Source of the DNA: Sphingomonas sp. IC-56
GTDB taxonomy: Bacteria > Pseudomonadota > Alphaproteobacteria > Sphingomonadales > Sphingomonadaceae
Reading direction: 5' to 3'
DNA length: 64,000 nucleotides
NCBI RefSeq assembly: GCF_021043375.1
Contig: NZ_JAJNDV010000005.1
Span: 1 to 64,000 of the forward strand
How positions within the stretch are numbered: the first letter of the stretch is position 1; every line of letters starts with the position of its first letter. Shown piece after piece: positions 35,911-44,995 of the stretch. The notes under the pieces are model-generated. The model saw nothing but the letters and a program-made list of their open reading frames with translations, was not told the origin of the DNA and did no database searches. The position numbers and the translations under genes are program-made.

Positions 35911-36876
35911 TCAACGCGCCAGCCACTCCCGCGCACGCGCCTCGGCTTCGCTGGCCGAGCGCCCGCCGCTCAGCGCCACCGCGAACAACAGCCTGAGCTT
36001 GCGGGCGCTGAGGTCCTCGGCCCCCACTGCACCCAGCGCCGCCAGCCTGGCGCCCGACTCATAGGCCGGTGCGGTTCCGCCTTCCAGACAGTGCGTCGCG
36101 ATGCCCACCAGCACGCCCGCAGCCTTGGCCCGCTCCACCGCCGGCACAAGCTGCGTCGGCACATTGCCACGGCCGAAACCTTCGATCACCAGCCCGCCAA
36201 CGCCGCCGGCCACCAGTGCATCGATCAACGCCGGGCTGCTGCCAAGCCCAAGCGCTGCGATCTCCACTCGCGGATCGGGGTCGGCCAGCGCGAACACGGG
36301 CGCCCGCTTCGGCATGGCCGTTAGGCGAACGCCATGGCCGTCCACCCGACCGATTGCGGTGCCATGGGGCCCGAATGCTTCGGGGCCGCTGCTATCGAGC
36401 TTGCGCGCACTGCGCGCCGGCAGGATGCGTCCGCCGAACACGATCACTGTTCCGACGCCGCGCGCGGCCGAGTGGCGCGCCACCGCCACCGCGTCATGCA
36501 GGTTCGCAGGGCCGTCGCAGCCGGGCAGCGACGCCGCGCGCTGGGCGCCCGTGAACACCACCGGCATCGAGCCGCCGTGGAAGAGTTCGACTAGGAAGGC
36601 GACGTCCTCCATCGTGTCGGTACCGTGCGCCACCACGACGCCAGCCGCTCCATCGGCAGCCGCTTCGGCCACCATGCTGGCCACGTGCATTGCGTCGCCG
36701 AACCCCATGTCTTCACTCAGCCCGGCATAGGCCTGGCGCTCGACCACGCCGTCTCGCAACTCGCGCGCAAGGACATCGCGCAGCCCCGCGGTCCCCTGCC
36801 GCCCGATCAGCACGCCCTGAGCGTCGGGCAGCGACGCAATCGTGCCGCCCGCATCGATTAGAACCAGCCCGGACAT
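35911..36876 (-). CDS. L-asparaginase
   Basis: A 321-residue asparaginase of the bacterial type I/II fold: asparagine to aspartate and ammonia. The first catalytic threonine is T12 in DAGGTIAS and the second triad is in VVVAHGTDTMEDVAF (Thr-Asp) with the Lys in PARSARKLDS. There is no signal peptide, so it is cytoplasmic. Monocistronic; ends 108 nt from the peptidase start and is divergent from glnD. The released ammonia links it loosely to the nitrogen genes around it. Confidence 0.93.
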   Translation of the reverse strand: MSGLVLIDAGGTIASLPDAQGVLIGRQGTAGLRDVLARELRDGVVERQAYAGLSEDMGFGDAMHVASMVAEAAADGAAGVVVAHGTDTMEDVAFLVELFHGGSMPVVFTGAQRAASLPGCDGPANLHDAVAVARHSAARGVGTVIVFGGRILPARSARKLDSSGPEAFGPHGTAIGRVDGHGVRLTAMPKRAPVFALADPDPRVEIAALGLGSSPALIDALVAGGVGGLVIEGFGRGNVPTQLVPAVERAKAAGVLVGIATHCLEGGTAPAYESGARLAALGAVGAEDLSARKLRLLFAVALSGGRSASEAEARAREWLAR

Positions 36877-37063
36877 TTCAGCTTTTCTCCTGGCCGCTCT
36901 GTAGCGGCATCTGCCAAGAACCTCCTTGGCGGCAAGAACCGGCCCTTGCCAAGCCGCTACGCCAAACGCGCAATCAGCGCCGCCGGCCAGTACTCCGCCG
37001 GATGCTCAGAATGCCCCGAAGGAAAGCTGGCGTGCGGCACTGCGCATCTTTATCTCAGCGCGC

Positions 37064-39811
37064 ATGTCCGGCCGCTTTGACTCCGTCCCCAATCGCCGCG
37101 CCCTTATCGACCGGCGAGCAGTCGCCGAGCGGCTTGCTGCCATCGGGTCTGGCGACGCGGCGGCGATGCGCCGAGCCGCCACCGCCGAGCTGAAGATCGC
37201 GCTGGTTGCAGGGCGTGCGGAGATCGCGCGGCGGCTTCAGGAGCATCCTTCGCGCGGGCTGGAGGCCGCGGCGGCGGGGGCGTTTCTGATCGACCAGCTC
37301 TTACGCCTGTTGTGGGACTTCACGGTCGAGCGGCTGCACCCGAACCCCAATCCGACCGCGGCGCAGCGGATGACGCTGATCGCAGTGGGCGGCTACGGCC
37401 GCGGCGAGATGGCGCCGCATTCGGACATCGACCTCGGCTTTCTCACCCCCTGGAAGGTCACCGGCTGGAGCGAGCAGGTGATCGAATCGATGCTTTATTC
37501 GCTCTGGGATTTGCAGCTCAAGGTTGGGCATTCGTCGCGCTCGCTGGACGAGATGGTGCGCCAGGCCAGGGGCGATGTGACAGTCCGCACCGCGCTGCTA
37601 GAGGCGCGCTATGTCTGGGGAGACACCGGGCTGTATGATGAGGCGGCGCGGCGCTTCAAGGCGGAGGTGCAGCACGATACTGCCCGCGCCTTTGTCGCCC
37701 AGAAGCTCGACGAGCGGAACGCACGCCACCGCCGCATGGGCGACAGCCGCTATGTCGTCGAGCCGAACGTGAAGGAAGGGAAGGGCGGCCTTCGCGATCT
37801 CCACACGCTCTTCTGGATCGGCAAGTACGCCTATAATGTCGGCGAGCCCGCTGAGCTGGTCGAGAAGGGGCTGCTGACCAAGCTTGAGTTCCGCCAGTTT
37901 CGCCGCGCCGAAAACTTCCTTTGGGCGGTGCGCTGTCACCTGCATGAACTAACACGGCGTGCTGAGGACCGGCTTACGTTCGACGTGCAGCGCGAAATTG
38001 CCGAGCGGATGCGCTTTGCCGACCGGCCGGGCAAGGCCGCGGTTGAGCGGTTCATGCAGTTCTACTTCCTTCAGGCGAAGATGGTCGGCGACCTGACCGG
38101 CGTGTTCCTAGCGCATCTGGACGAGAAATTTGCCGCGCGCGGCAGCCGCTTCGGCCTGCCCACCATGCGTCGGCGCCCGCGCAAGCTGCACGGCTTCGTG
38201 CTCGACCGTGGCCGCCTGGCCTTGCCCGATGACGGCTTCTTCCGCGACGATCCCGTGCGGCTGATCGAACTCTTCCAACTGGCCGACCTGCACGAAGTGG
38301 AGGTCCATCCGCTAGCGATGCGGGCGGCGGCGCGCGACGCCAAGCTGGTCGATGAAGTGCGTGGCGATCCGCGTGCCAACCGGCTGTTCCTCGACGTCCT
38401 GACCAGCCCGCGCGATCCGGAAACCGTGTTGCGCTGGATGAACGAAGCAGGCGTATTCGGTCGCTTCGTGCCCGATTTCGGGCGCGTGGTGGCGCAGATG
38501 CAGTTCGATATGTACCACCATTACACGGTGGACGAGCACACCATCCGCGCGATCGGCCTGTTGAACCGGATCGAGCGCGGGCTTCTCGCCGATGACCATC
38601 CGCTTGCGACGGCGCTGCTCCCCCGCATCGTGTCGCGGCGTGTGCTGTACGTCGCGGTCCTGCTGCACGACATCGCCAAGGGGCGCCATGGCGATCACTC
38701 GATCCTGGGGGCTGCGGTGGCCGAGCGGCTGTGCCCGCGCCTCGGCCTTACGCCTGCGGAGACGGAGACGGTTGCGTGGCTGGTGCGCTGGCACCTGTTG
38801 ATGTCCGACACCGCCTTCAAGCGCGACCTCAGCGATTTCAAGACCATCCTCGACTTCGCCGAGCGCGTGCAGAGTCCCGAGCGGCTCCGGCTGCTGCTGG
38901 CGTTGACGGTGGTCGATATCCGCGCGGTGGGACCCAGTGTGTGGAACAGCTGGAAGCGCCAGTTGCTCGCCAACCTGTTCGAAGCGGCCGAGGAAGTGCT
39001 TCAGCTCGGCCATAAGCAGAAGGGGCGCAGCGAGCGCATACTCGTCAAGCAACAGGCGCTGGCCGAACTGCTCGGATGGGACGCGCCGCGGTTTGCGGCG
39101 TTCGCCAGCCGCCAGACGGAGGCTTATTGGATCGCGGAGCCGATCGACGTGCTGGAACGCAATGCGCGTCAGGTCGATGCCGCCGGCACCGCCCCGCTGT
39201 CGATCGAAGCCCAGGTTTACCCTGAGCGCGGCGCCACGCTGGTCACTGTCTATGCCGCCGATCATCCTGGCTTGTTCTACCGCATTGCAGGAGCGATCCA
39301 CCTCGCGGGGGGCAACATCATCGACGCCCGGATCCACACGACGCGCGATGGCATGGCACTCGATAATTTCCTGATCCAGGACCCACTCGGCCAGCCCTTT
39401 GACGAAGCGACGCGGCTCGAAAGGATCAAGCAGGGCATCACCGATGCGCTGGCGAACCGCGCCAAGCTGCAGGAGCGATTGAAGGCGCGTCCGCTGCCCC
39501 GGCTGCGCGCCGACGCATTCCCGATCGAGCCCAATGTCCTGATCGACAATCGCGCGTCCAATCGCTTCACCGTGATCGAAGTCAATGCGCGCGACCGCCC
39601 GGCATTGCTGTTCCACCTCGCCCATGCCCTGTTCCAGTCGAAGGTGACGATCCACTCGGCGCATGTCGCGACCTATGGCGAACGCGCGGTGGATACCTTC
39701 TACCTGACCGACCTTATCGGTGATAAGATCGAGAGCGCGGGCCGGCTCAAAACGATCGAGCGGCGCCTGCTGGAAGCCGCGGCCGGCCAGGAGATCGCCC
39801 AGGCCGCCTGA
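37064..39811 (+). CDS. glnD: PII uridylyltransferase/uridylyl-removing enzyme
   Basis: A 915-residue bifunctional nitrogen sensor. Order: nucleotidyltransferase domain with GGYGRGEMAPHSDIDLGF (about 109-126), the GlnD-specific linker, an HD domain for UMP removal with VLLHDIAKGRHGDHS (about 531-545), and two C-terminal ACT domains (near 722-790 and 835-900) that bind glutamine. It uridylylates PII at Y51 when glutamine is low. ATG 37064 is chosen because the family N-terminus follows; an in-frame extension to 36926 is Pro/Ala-rich and unconserved. The Shine-Dalgarno is weak. Confidence 0.96.
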   Translation: MSGRFDSVPNRRALIDRRAVAERLAAIGSGDAAAMRRAATAELKIALVAGRAEIARRLQEHPSRGLEAAAAGAFLIDQLLRLLWDFTVERLHPNPNPTAAQRMTLIAVGGYGRGEMAPHSDIDLGFLTPWKVTGWSEQVIESMLYSLWDLQLKVGHSSRSLDEMVRQARGDVTVRTALLEARYVWGDTGLYDEAARRFKAEVQHDTARAFVAQKLDERNARHRRMGDSRYVVEPNVKEGKGGLRDLHTLFWIGKYAYNVGEPAELVEKGLLTKLEFRQFRRAENFLWAVRCHLHELTRRAEDRLTFDVQREIAERMRFADRPGKAAVERFMQFYFLQAKMVGDLTGVFLAHLDEKFAARGSRFGLPTMRRRPRKLHGFVLDRGRLALPDDGFFRDDPVRLIELFQLADLHEVEVHPLAMRAAARDAKLVDEVRGDPRANRLFLDVLTSPRDPETVLRWMNEAGVFGRFVPDFGRVVAQMQFDMYHHYTVDEHTIRAIGLLNRIERGLLADDHPLATALLPRIVSRRVLYVAVLLHDIAKGRHGDHSILGAAVAERLCPRLGLTPAETETVAWLVRWHLLMSDTAFKRDLSDFKTILDFAERVQSPERLRLLLALTVVDIRAVGPSVWNSWKRQLLANLFEAAEEVLQLGHKQKGRSERILVKQQALAELLGWDAPRFAAFASRQTEAYWIAEPIDVLERNARQVDAAGTAPLSIEAQVYPERGATLVTVYAADHPGLFYRIAGAIHLAGGNIIDARIHTTRDGMALDNFLIQDPLGQPFDEATRLERIKQGITDALANRAKLQERLKARPLPRLRADAFPIEPNVLIDNRASNRFTVIEVNARDRPALLFHLAHALFQSKVTIHSAHVATYGERAVDTFYLTDLIGDKIESAGRLKTIERRLLEAAAGQEIAQAA

Positions 39812-39825
39812 GCAAGGAGGACGGC

Positions 39826-40209
39826 ATGCCGGTACTCGGATGGGGCGGTTTCTTTTTCCGTGCGCAGGACCCTGAAGGGCTGAGCGCATGGTACCGCGAT
39901 ATGCTGGGCGTAGGCGCTGGCTGCGGCAGGGACGCGCAGGGCCAGTCTAGCGATTGGTTCTGGCACCCTGAACCCGGGCCAGTGGTGTTCGCGCCGTTCA
40001 AGGCGGACAGCGACTATTTTGCCGCGGACAAGCAGTGCATGCTCAACTTCCGCGTGCTCGATTTGGACGGGCTGCTGGAGCAACTGAACGCGTCGGGGAT
40101 CGAGATCATCACCAAGGCGGAATGGGACTCGCCTGAGACGGGGCGCTTCGCGCGCATCCATGATCCCGAGGGCAATCCGATCGAATTGTGGGAACCGCCG
40201 CTCGCATGA
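39826..40209 (+). CDS. VOC (glyoxalase/bleomycin-resistance) family protein
   Basis: A 127-residue single vicinal-oxygen-chelate unit pair: FFFRAQDPEGLSAWYRDMLG at the N-terminus and RIHDPEGNPIELWEP at the C-terminus are the usual metal-site strands, the latter with the Glu ligand. The enzyme type cannot be told. It starts 15 nt after glnD with AAGGAGG upstream, and is probably in the same transcript. Its stop overlaps the next ATG (ATGATGA region). Confidence 0.88.
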   Translation: MPVLGWGGFFFRAQDPEGLSAWYRDMLGVGAGCGRDAQGQSSDWFWHPEPGPVVFAPFKADSDYFAADKQCMLNFRVLDLDGLLEQLNASGIEIITKAEWDSPETGRFARIHDPEGNPIELWEPPLA

Positions 40210-40407
40210 TGACGCCTTTGTTGATCGCGCTGCTCCTCATCAGCGTGGTCGCGTTGGCGGCAGCGGGGCTCGGCCATCTCCATTCGCGATTCGCCGCGGC
40301 GAAGGGCGGCGAAGGGCGGCGGGGGCGGCAGCGAAGGCTCTTCGGCTTGGATGCACGCCGACAGTGGAAGCGTTGGCGATTGTGGTGGCGACGGCGGATG
40401 CGATTGA
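40206..40407 (+). pseudogene. Gly/Asp-rich small membrane protein, apparent frameshift
   Basis: The first frame from ATG 40206 encodes a signal/anchor segment (MMTPLLIALLLISVVALAAA, then GLGHLHSRFAAAKGGEG). In the G-rich tract near 40311-40328 that frame turns into Arg/Trp-rich nonsense. The +1 frame there reads GGGGGSEGSSAW, then GSVGDCGGDGGCD and TGA at 40405-40407, which is the usual ending of small Gly/Asp/Ser/Cys-rich sphingomonad proteins. Removing one G restores a 66-residue protein. The uncorrected frame would end at 40430. A homopolymer error or a true mutation are both possible. Confidence 0.6.
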
Positions 40408-40481
40408 GCGGGCAGCAAGGGAACGGGTGAAGCTATAGCGTCTGTCAAAGCTGGACAGACGGACGAGTTGGGGAGGGGCGC

Positions 40482-41006
40482 ATGACCAAGCACATCGCTC
40501 TGCTGCGGGGCATCAATGTCGGAGGGCATCGGCGTGTGCCCATGTCGGAACTCCGCGTGCTGACCGAGGAGGTCGGGTTCGGTGACGTTCGGACTTATGT
40601 GGCGAGCGGCAATGTCGTGCTGGCGAGCGAACATACATGCGATGTCATCGAGAGCACGCTTGAGCAGGTCATCGAACAGCGCTTCGGATTTGCCGTCGAC
40701 GTGGTCGCCCGATCCGCGGCGCAATGGACGGGGTATCTGAACAGCAACCCGTTCGTCGCCGAAGGAGCGCGCGAGCCGAACCTCGTCATGCTGTGTATCG
40801 GCAAGCAGCCGGCGATGGAGGGCCATGCGGCTTCGCTGCGCGAGCGCGCAGGCGACAACGAACGCGTCGAACTGCGGGGCGACGCCCTATGGCTCTACTT
40901 CGGCGATGGATCGGGTCGATCGAAGATGGGCCTTGGGCCTGGTGCGGGGACCTGGACCACACGGAACCTGCGCACGGTGCGCACTATTCACGATATGCTG
41001 CGCTAG
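40482..41006 (+). CDS. DUF1697 family protein
   Basis: A 174-residue member of DUF1697, recognised by the start KHIALLRGINVGGHRRVPM and by FGDVRTYVASGNVVLAS. The C-terminus GLGPGAGTWTTRNLRTV is also typical. Function unknown for the family. GGGAGGGGC precedes ATG 40482. Convergent with the GH16 gene. Confidence 0.9.
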   Translation: MTKHIALLRGINVGGHRRVPMSELRVLTEEVGFGDVRTYVASGNVVLASEHTCDVIESTLEQVIEQRFGFAVDVVARSAAQWTGYLNSNPFVAEGAREPNLVMLCIGKQPAMEGHAASLRERAGDNERVELRGDALWLYFGDGSGRSKMGLGPGAGTWTTRNLRTVRTIHDMLR

Positions 41007-41044
41007 GAAGGTCGTCAGCTGCCGCCGACCGAGAGAACGCCAGA

Positions 41045-41914
41045 TTAAGGCTTCTGCCATACTCGCACATAGTCGACTTCCATGCGCGCAGGGAGCGCGG
41101 CGGGGTCGATGCCCTTCTGGCCGCCCCAGCCGCCGACCGCGACGTTGAGGATCAGGTACTGCGGCGAGGCGAACGGCCAGGTCTTCGGATCACCCTTGCC
41201 GTCATTGTCGAAGCGCATATGCGCGTGGCCGTCGATGCCGATCAGAATGCGTTCGGGCGTCCAGTCGAGCTGGTAGTCGTGGAATGCCGTGCACGCGTCA
41301 GGCACGGTCGTGTTGGAGCCTTTTTGCGTGCCGATGCTGTGATTGTACGCCTTGGTATGGATCGTGCCGTGGACGCGTCCTTGATCCCAGCCGACATGCT
41401 CCATGATATCGATCTCGCCCATGGCAGGCCAGCCGGCGTTCCCGTCCGAGGCGAGCATCCAGATCGCCGGCCACAGGCCGCGGCCGCAGGGGAGCTTGGC
41501 GCGCACTTCGATGAAGCCGTATTTCCAATCGGCAATGCCGCGCGTGACAAGCTTGCCCGAGGCATAGTCCTGGCCACCGAAATCCGGCCTGTCGGAAAGC
41601 CGCTCGCGCCGGGCCTCGATGATCAGCTTGCCACCCTCGACGCGCGTGTTCTCGCGTCGGGCATCGGCATAATATTGGAGTTCTTCGTTGAACCAGCCCT
41701 GCTTGTTGTAGGCGGTGTCATAGCGCCACTTGGCGGGATCCGGCAGTCCGGGCCGGTCGAACTCGTCGGACCAGACCTGGCGGTACGCTGCTGGCCGGAC
41801 AAGCGGTTCGTCGGTGCCTGCGGTGATCGGCGGACTGTGCACCGTCTGTGCCCCCGCGCCGGAGGGGCAAAGCGCGGCGAGGGCCGCCAGCAGCAGCCCT
41901 CGCCAGATCGTCAC
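41045..41914 (-). CDS. Glycoside hydrolase family 16 (beta-glucanase-like)
   Basis: A 289-residue secreted GH16 enzyme. Residues 1-23 are a signal peptide ([18 protein letters not shown]). The catalytic motif is GEIDIMEH (E-I-D-I-M-E, near residues 164-171), with the upstream [20 protein letters not shown] and downstream [15 protein letters not shown]. It probably hydrolyses beta-1,3 or beta-1,3/1,4-glucans. The start is GTG 41914 and overlaps the infC stop as GTGA (4 nt), an odd partner for a translation factor. Confidence 0.92.
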   Translation of the reverse strand: MTIWRGLLLAALAALCPSGAGAQTVHSPPITAGTDEPLVRPAAYRQVWSDEFDRPGLPDPAKWRYDTAYNKQGWFNEELQYYADARRENTRVEGGKLIIEARRERLSDRPDFGGQDYASGKLVTRGIADWKYGFIEVRAKLPCGRGLWPAIWMLASDGNAGWPAMGEIDIMEHVGWDQGRVHGTIHTKAYNHSIGTQKGSNTTVPDACTAFHDYQLDWTPERILIGIDGHAHMRFDNDGKGDPKTWPFASPQYLILNVAVGGWGGQKGIDPAALPARMEVDYVRVWQKP

Positions 41915-42459
41915 TTGGGCGAGATGACCATCAGCATCTGACGGCCTTCCATGCGCGGGTAGCTTTCGATCTTCGCGATCTCGGCCGTATCCTCCTGGAC
42001 GCGCTTCAGCAGCACCATGCCCAGCTGGCCGTGCGACAGCTCGCGGCCGCGGAAGCGCAGGGTGACCTTCACCTTGTCGCCTTCGCCGATGAACTTGTGG
42101 ATCGCCTTCATCTTCGTATCATAATCATGATCGTCGATGTTGGGACGCATTTTGATCTCCTTGATCTCCTGCGTCTTCTGCGACTTGCGGGCTACGTTGG
42201 CCTTTTTCTGGGCCTCGTACTTGAACTTGCCGACGTCGAGGAACTTGGCGACGGGCGGATCGGCGTTGGGCGACACTTCGACCAGGTCGAGACCGACCTC
42301 GCGCGCCTGCTCCATCGCCTCGCGCGTGTACATCACGCCGAGATTCTCGCCGTCCTGATCAATCACCCGCACCTTCGGGGACTGAATGAATTCGTTGAAC
42401 CGAGGCCCATTCATCGGCATCGGTGGCGCGTTCGGGCGCCGCGTCATGGGAGGACGTAT
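41911..42459 (-). CDS. infC: Translation initiation factor IF-3, probable AUA start
   Basis: IF-3 of 182 residues if read from AUA 42459, or 178 from ATG 42447. Family features: [40 protein letters not shown] and [22 protein letters not shown] (complement 42468-42472) lies 8 nt before AUA but 20 nt before the ATG, so AUA fits better. IF-3 proofreads start codons and known infC genes use a rare start (AUU in E. coli) for autoregulation. It lies downstream of thrS and the YnfA-type gene on one strand. Confidence 0.9.
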   Translation of the reverse strand: MRPPMTRRPNAPPMPMNGPRFNEFIQSPKVRVIDQDGENLGVMYTREAMEQAREVGLDLVEVSPNADPPVAKFLDVGKFKYEAQKKANVARKSQKTQEIKEIKMRPNIDDHDYDTKMKAIHKFIGEGDKVKVTLRFRGRELSHGQLGMVLLKRVQEDTAEIAKIESYPRMEGRQMLMVISPK

Positions 42460-42485
42460 AAGACTTGCTCCTGGATCGTTTAAGC
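42460..42485 (-). promoter_or_regulatory. Shine-Dalgarno deciding the infC start
   Basis: AGGAG on the minus strand (42468-42472) is 8 nt from the in-frame AUA and too far (20 nt) from the first ATG. The interval between this and the ATG (GTCCTCCC) has no ribosome-binding character. Confidence 0.55.
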
Positions 42486-42571
42486 TTGCAGCGTTCAATA
42501 TAGGCTTCAGCGGGAAGATTTGGAAGCGCCAGAGGTTCCCGCCTTTGCGAAATCCGGCTTGTGTGACTTGA

Positions 42572-42895
42572 TTACCGCCGTCCGGCCAAGATGACGATGC
42601 AGCCCACCACTGCCAGCGCGGCGCCGAGGGCATCCCAGCGGGTGGGCTGGACTCGCTCCACCAATACCATCCAGCCGAGTGAGGCTAGGATGTAGATGCC
42701 GCCATAGGCGGCATAGGCGCGGCCTGCGGCGTCGGCGCTGCTGAGCGTGAGCAACCAGGCGAACAGGGCAAGCGATATGCCGCCGGGGAGTAGCCACCAG
42801 TGCGACTTGCCGAGCCGCAGCACCGACCACAAGGCGAAGCAGCCTGCGATCTCCGCGCACGCGGCGGCGGCGTAGATCGCGAGCGTGTTTGGCAT
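42572..42895 (-). CDS. UPF0060/YnfA family membrane protein
   Basis: A 107-residue integral membrane protein with four helices, recognised as YnfA/UPF0060 by [15 protein letters not shown] at the N-terminus, [18 protein letters not shown] and [12 protein letters not shown]. The family resembles small multidrug-resistance-type transporters, but its substrate is uncertain. ATG 42895 overlaps the thrS stop by 1 nt (TGATG). It sits between thrS and infC, genes that are normally adjacent. Confidence 0.92.
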   Translation of the reverse strand: MPNTLAIYAAAACAEIAGCFALWSVLRLGKSHWWLLPGGISLALFAWLLTLSSADAAGRAYAAYGGIYILASLGWMVLVERVQPTRWDALGAALAVVGCIVILAGRR

Positions 42896-44895
42896 CAGTG
42901 AAGGTCGGGCGGAGTCGCTTCGGTCTTCAGCTTGGCGACAGCTTCCTCGAGGGTGAGCATTTGCTGACCCTGGCTGCCGAGGACTCTAAGGGCGACGGTG
43001 CCTTCCTCGGCTTCGCGCTTGCCGACGACCAGGAGGTTGGGGACCTTTGCGACGGAGTGTTCGCGTACCTTGTAGTTGATCTTTTCGTTGCGCAGGTCGG
43101 TCTGGACGCGGATGCCGGCGTTGGAGAGCATCTGGTAGACGCGGAAAGCATAGTCGTCGGCGTCGGACACGATGGTGGCTACGACGGCCTGGGTGGGGGC
43201 CAGCCAGGCGGGCAGCTTGCCGGCGAAATGCTCAATCAAAATGCCGATAAACCGTTCATAAGAACCGAAAATCGCGCGATGGAGCATGACCGGACGGTGG
43301 CGCTCGCCATCCTCGCCGACGTACGATGCATCAAGGCGTTCGGGCAATACACGGTCGGACTGGATCGTGCCGACCTGCCAGGTACGGCCGATTGCGTCGG
43401 TGAGGTGCCATTCGAGCTTGGGCGCGTAGAAGGCGCCTTCGCCGGGGAGTTCTTCCCAGCCATATTCCTCGGTAGCCAGCCCTGCGCGGACGACCGCGTC
43501 GCGCAGTTCGGCCTCGGCCTTGTCCCACATTTCATCGCTTCCGAAGCGCTTTTCCGGCCGCAATGCGAGCTTGATCGAGTATGTGAAGCCGAAATCACGA
43601 TAAATGCGGTCGGCGAGCTTACAGAAGGCCTGCACCTCATCGACGATCTGGTCCTCGCGGCAGAAGATGTGCGCGTCGTCCTGCGTGAACTGACGCACGC
43701 GCATGAGGCCGTGCAGCGCGCCGTGGGGTTCGTTGCGGTGGCAGCAGCCATTCTCGTAGAGGCGCAACGGCAGGTCGCGGTACGACTTGATGCCCTGGCG
43801 GAAGATCAGCACGTGCGCCGGGCAGTTCATCGGCTTCAAGGCCATCCACTGCGCGTCGTCCGAGACGATCGGGCCCTCATCCTCGACATTGGGTACTTCG
43901 TCGGGGATGACGAACATGTTTTCGCGATACTTGCCCCAGTGGCCGGACTGTTCCCATTGGCGGGCGTCCATCACCTGCGGGGTCTTCACTTCCTGATAGC
44001 CCGCCGCGTCGATCGCCCGGCGCATATAGGCCTCCAGCGCGCGCCAGATGGTGAAGCCATGCGGGTGCCAGAACACGCTGCCATGCGCTTCCTGCTGGAG
44101 ATGGAAAAGGTCCATTTCCTGGCCCAGCTTGCGGTGGTCGCGCTTGGCGGCTTCCTCCAGGCGCGTCAGATGCTCGGCCAGTTGCTTCTTGTTGAGCCAG
44201 CCGGTGCCGTAGATGCGCGAGAGCATCGCGTTCTTCTGGTCGCCGCGCCAATAGGCGCCCGACACGCGGGTCAGCTTGAAGGCGTCGGGCGCGACCTTGC
44301 CGGTGGAGGCCAGGTGCGGGCCGCGGCACATGTCGAGCCAGGCGTCCTCGCCCTTGCCCGCGCGATACACGGTCAGCTCCTCGCCCTCGGGAAGCTCGGC
44401 GGCCCATTGCGCCTTGAAGGTCTCGCCTTCCTTTTCCCAGCGCGCGATCAGGTCGGCGCGGCTCCACACTTCGCGGATCAGCGGCTCGTCGCGGGCGATG
44501 ATGCGGCGCATCTCCTCCTCGATCGCGGGCAGGTCCTCTTCGGTGAAGGGGCGATCCTTGGGCGCGAAGTCGTAATAGAAGCCGTCGTCGGTGGAAGGCC
44601 CGAAGGTGATCTGGGTGCCCGGGAACAGGTGCTGTACCGCCTCGGCCAGGATGTGCGCGTAATCGTGACGGGCGAGTTCGAGCGCGTCCTTCTCGTCCTT
44701 GGACGTGACCAGCGCCAGCTGCGCATCGCCTTCGAGCGGGCGCATGATGTCGCGCAACTCGCCATCAACGCGTGCGGCGATCGCCGCCTTGGCCAGGCCC
44801 GGACCGATCGCCGCGGCGATGTCCGCCGGGGTAGTCCCCGGGGCTACCTCACGGACGGAACCGTCGGGCAGCGTAATGCGGAACATCTCGGACAC
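42895..44895 (-). CDS. thrS: Threonyl-tRNA synthetase
   Basis: A 666-residue class II synthetase. Order: TGS domain (residues 1-65, [16 protein letters not shown]), the editing/SAD domain (about 70-240, with [16 protein letters not shown]), the catalytic core with motif 2 (near [17 protein letters not shown]) and motif 3 near [17 protein letters not shown], and the C-terminal anticodon-binding domain (about 560-660). It charges tRNA-Thr and edits mischarged serine. GTG 44895 is read as start; ATG 44886 is an alternative. First gene of a thrS-ynfA-infC run. Confidence 0.96.
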   Translation of the reverse strand: MSEMFRITLPDGSVREVAPGTTPADIAAAIGPGLAKAAIAARVDGELRDIMRPLEGDAQLALVTSKDEKDALELARHDYAHILAEAVQHLFPGTQITFGPSTDDGFYYDFAPKDRPFTEEDLPAIEEEMRRIIARDEPLIREVWSRADLIARWEKEGETFKAQWAAELPEGEELTVYRAGKGEDAWLDMCRGPHLASTGKVAPDAFKLTRVSGAYWRGDQKNAMLSRIYGTGWLNKKQLAEHLTRLEEAAKRDHRKLGQEMDLFHLQQEAHGSVFWHPHGFTIWRALEAYMRRAIDAAGYQEVKTPQVMDARQWEQSGHWGKYRENMFVIPDEVPNVEDEGPIVSDDAQWMALKPMNCPAHVLIFRQGIKSYRDLPLRLYENGCCHRNEPHGALHGLMRVRQFTQDDAHIFCREDQIVDEVQAFCKLADRIYRDFGFTYSIKLALRPEKRFGSDEMWDKAEAELRDAVVRAGLATEEYGWEELPGEGAFYAPKLEWHLTDAIGRTWQVGTIQSDRVLPERLDASYVGEDGERHRPVMLHRAIFGSYERFIGILIEHFAGKLPAWLAPTQAVVATIVSDADDYAFRVYQMLSNAGIRVQTDLRNEKINYKVREHSVAKVPNLLVVGKREAEEGTVALRVLGSQGQQMLTLEEAVAKLKTEATPPDLH

Positions 44896-44995
44896 GGGAA
44901 ACTCGCTTCTATGAAAGGCTGTAGAGCACGGGCTTATGCCCGCGCGGGTGCGATATAGGCAAGCACGTCAGTATTGCGTAGCGCGGAGTTGCCGA

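Noticed and set aside
42889..44958. 689-codon open frame on the plus strand
   Set aside because: Antisense to thrS along its whole length; no domain-like sequence.
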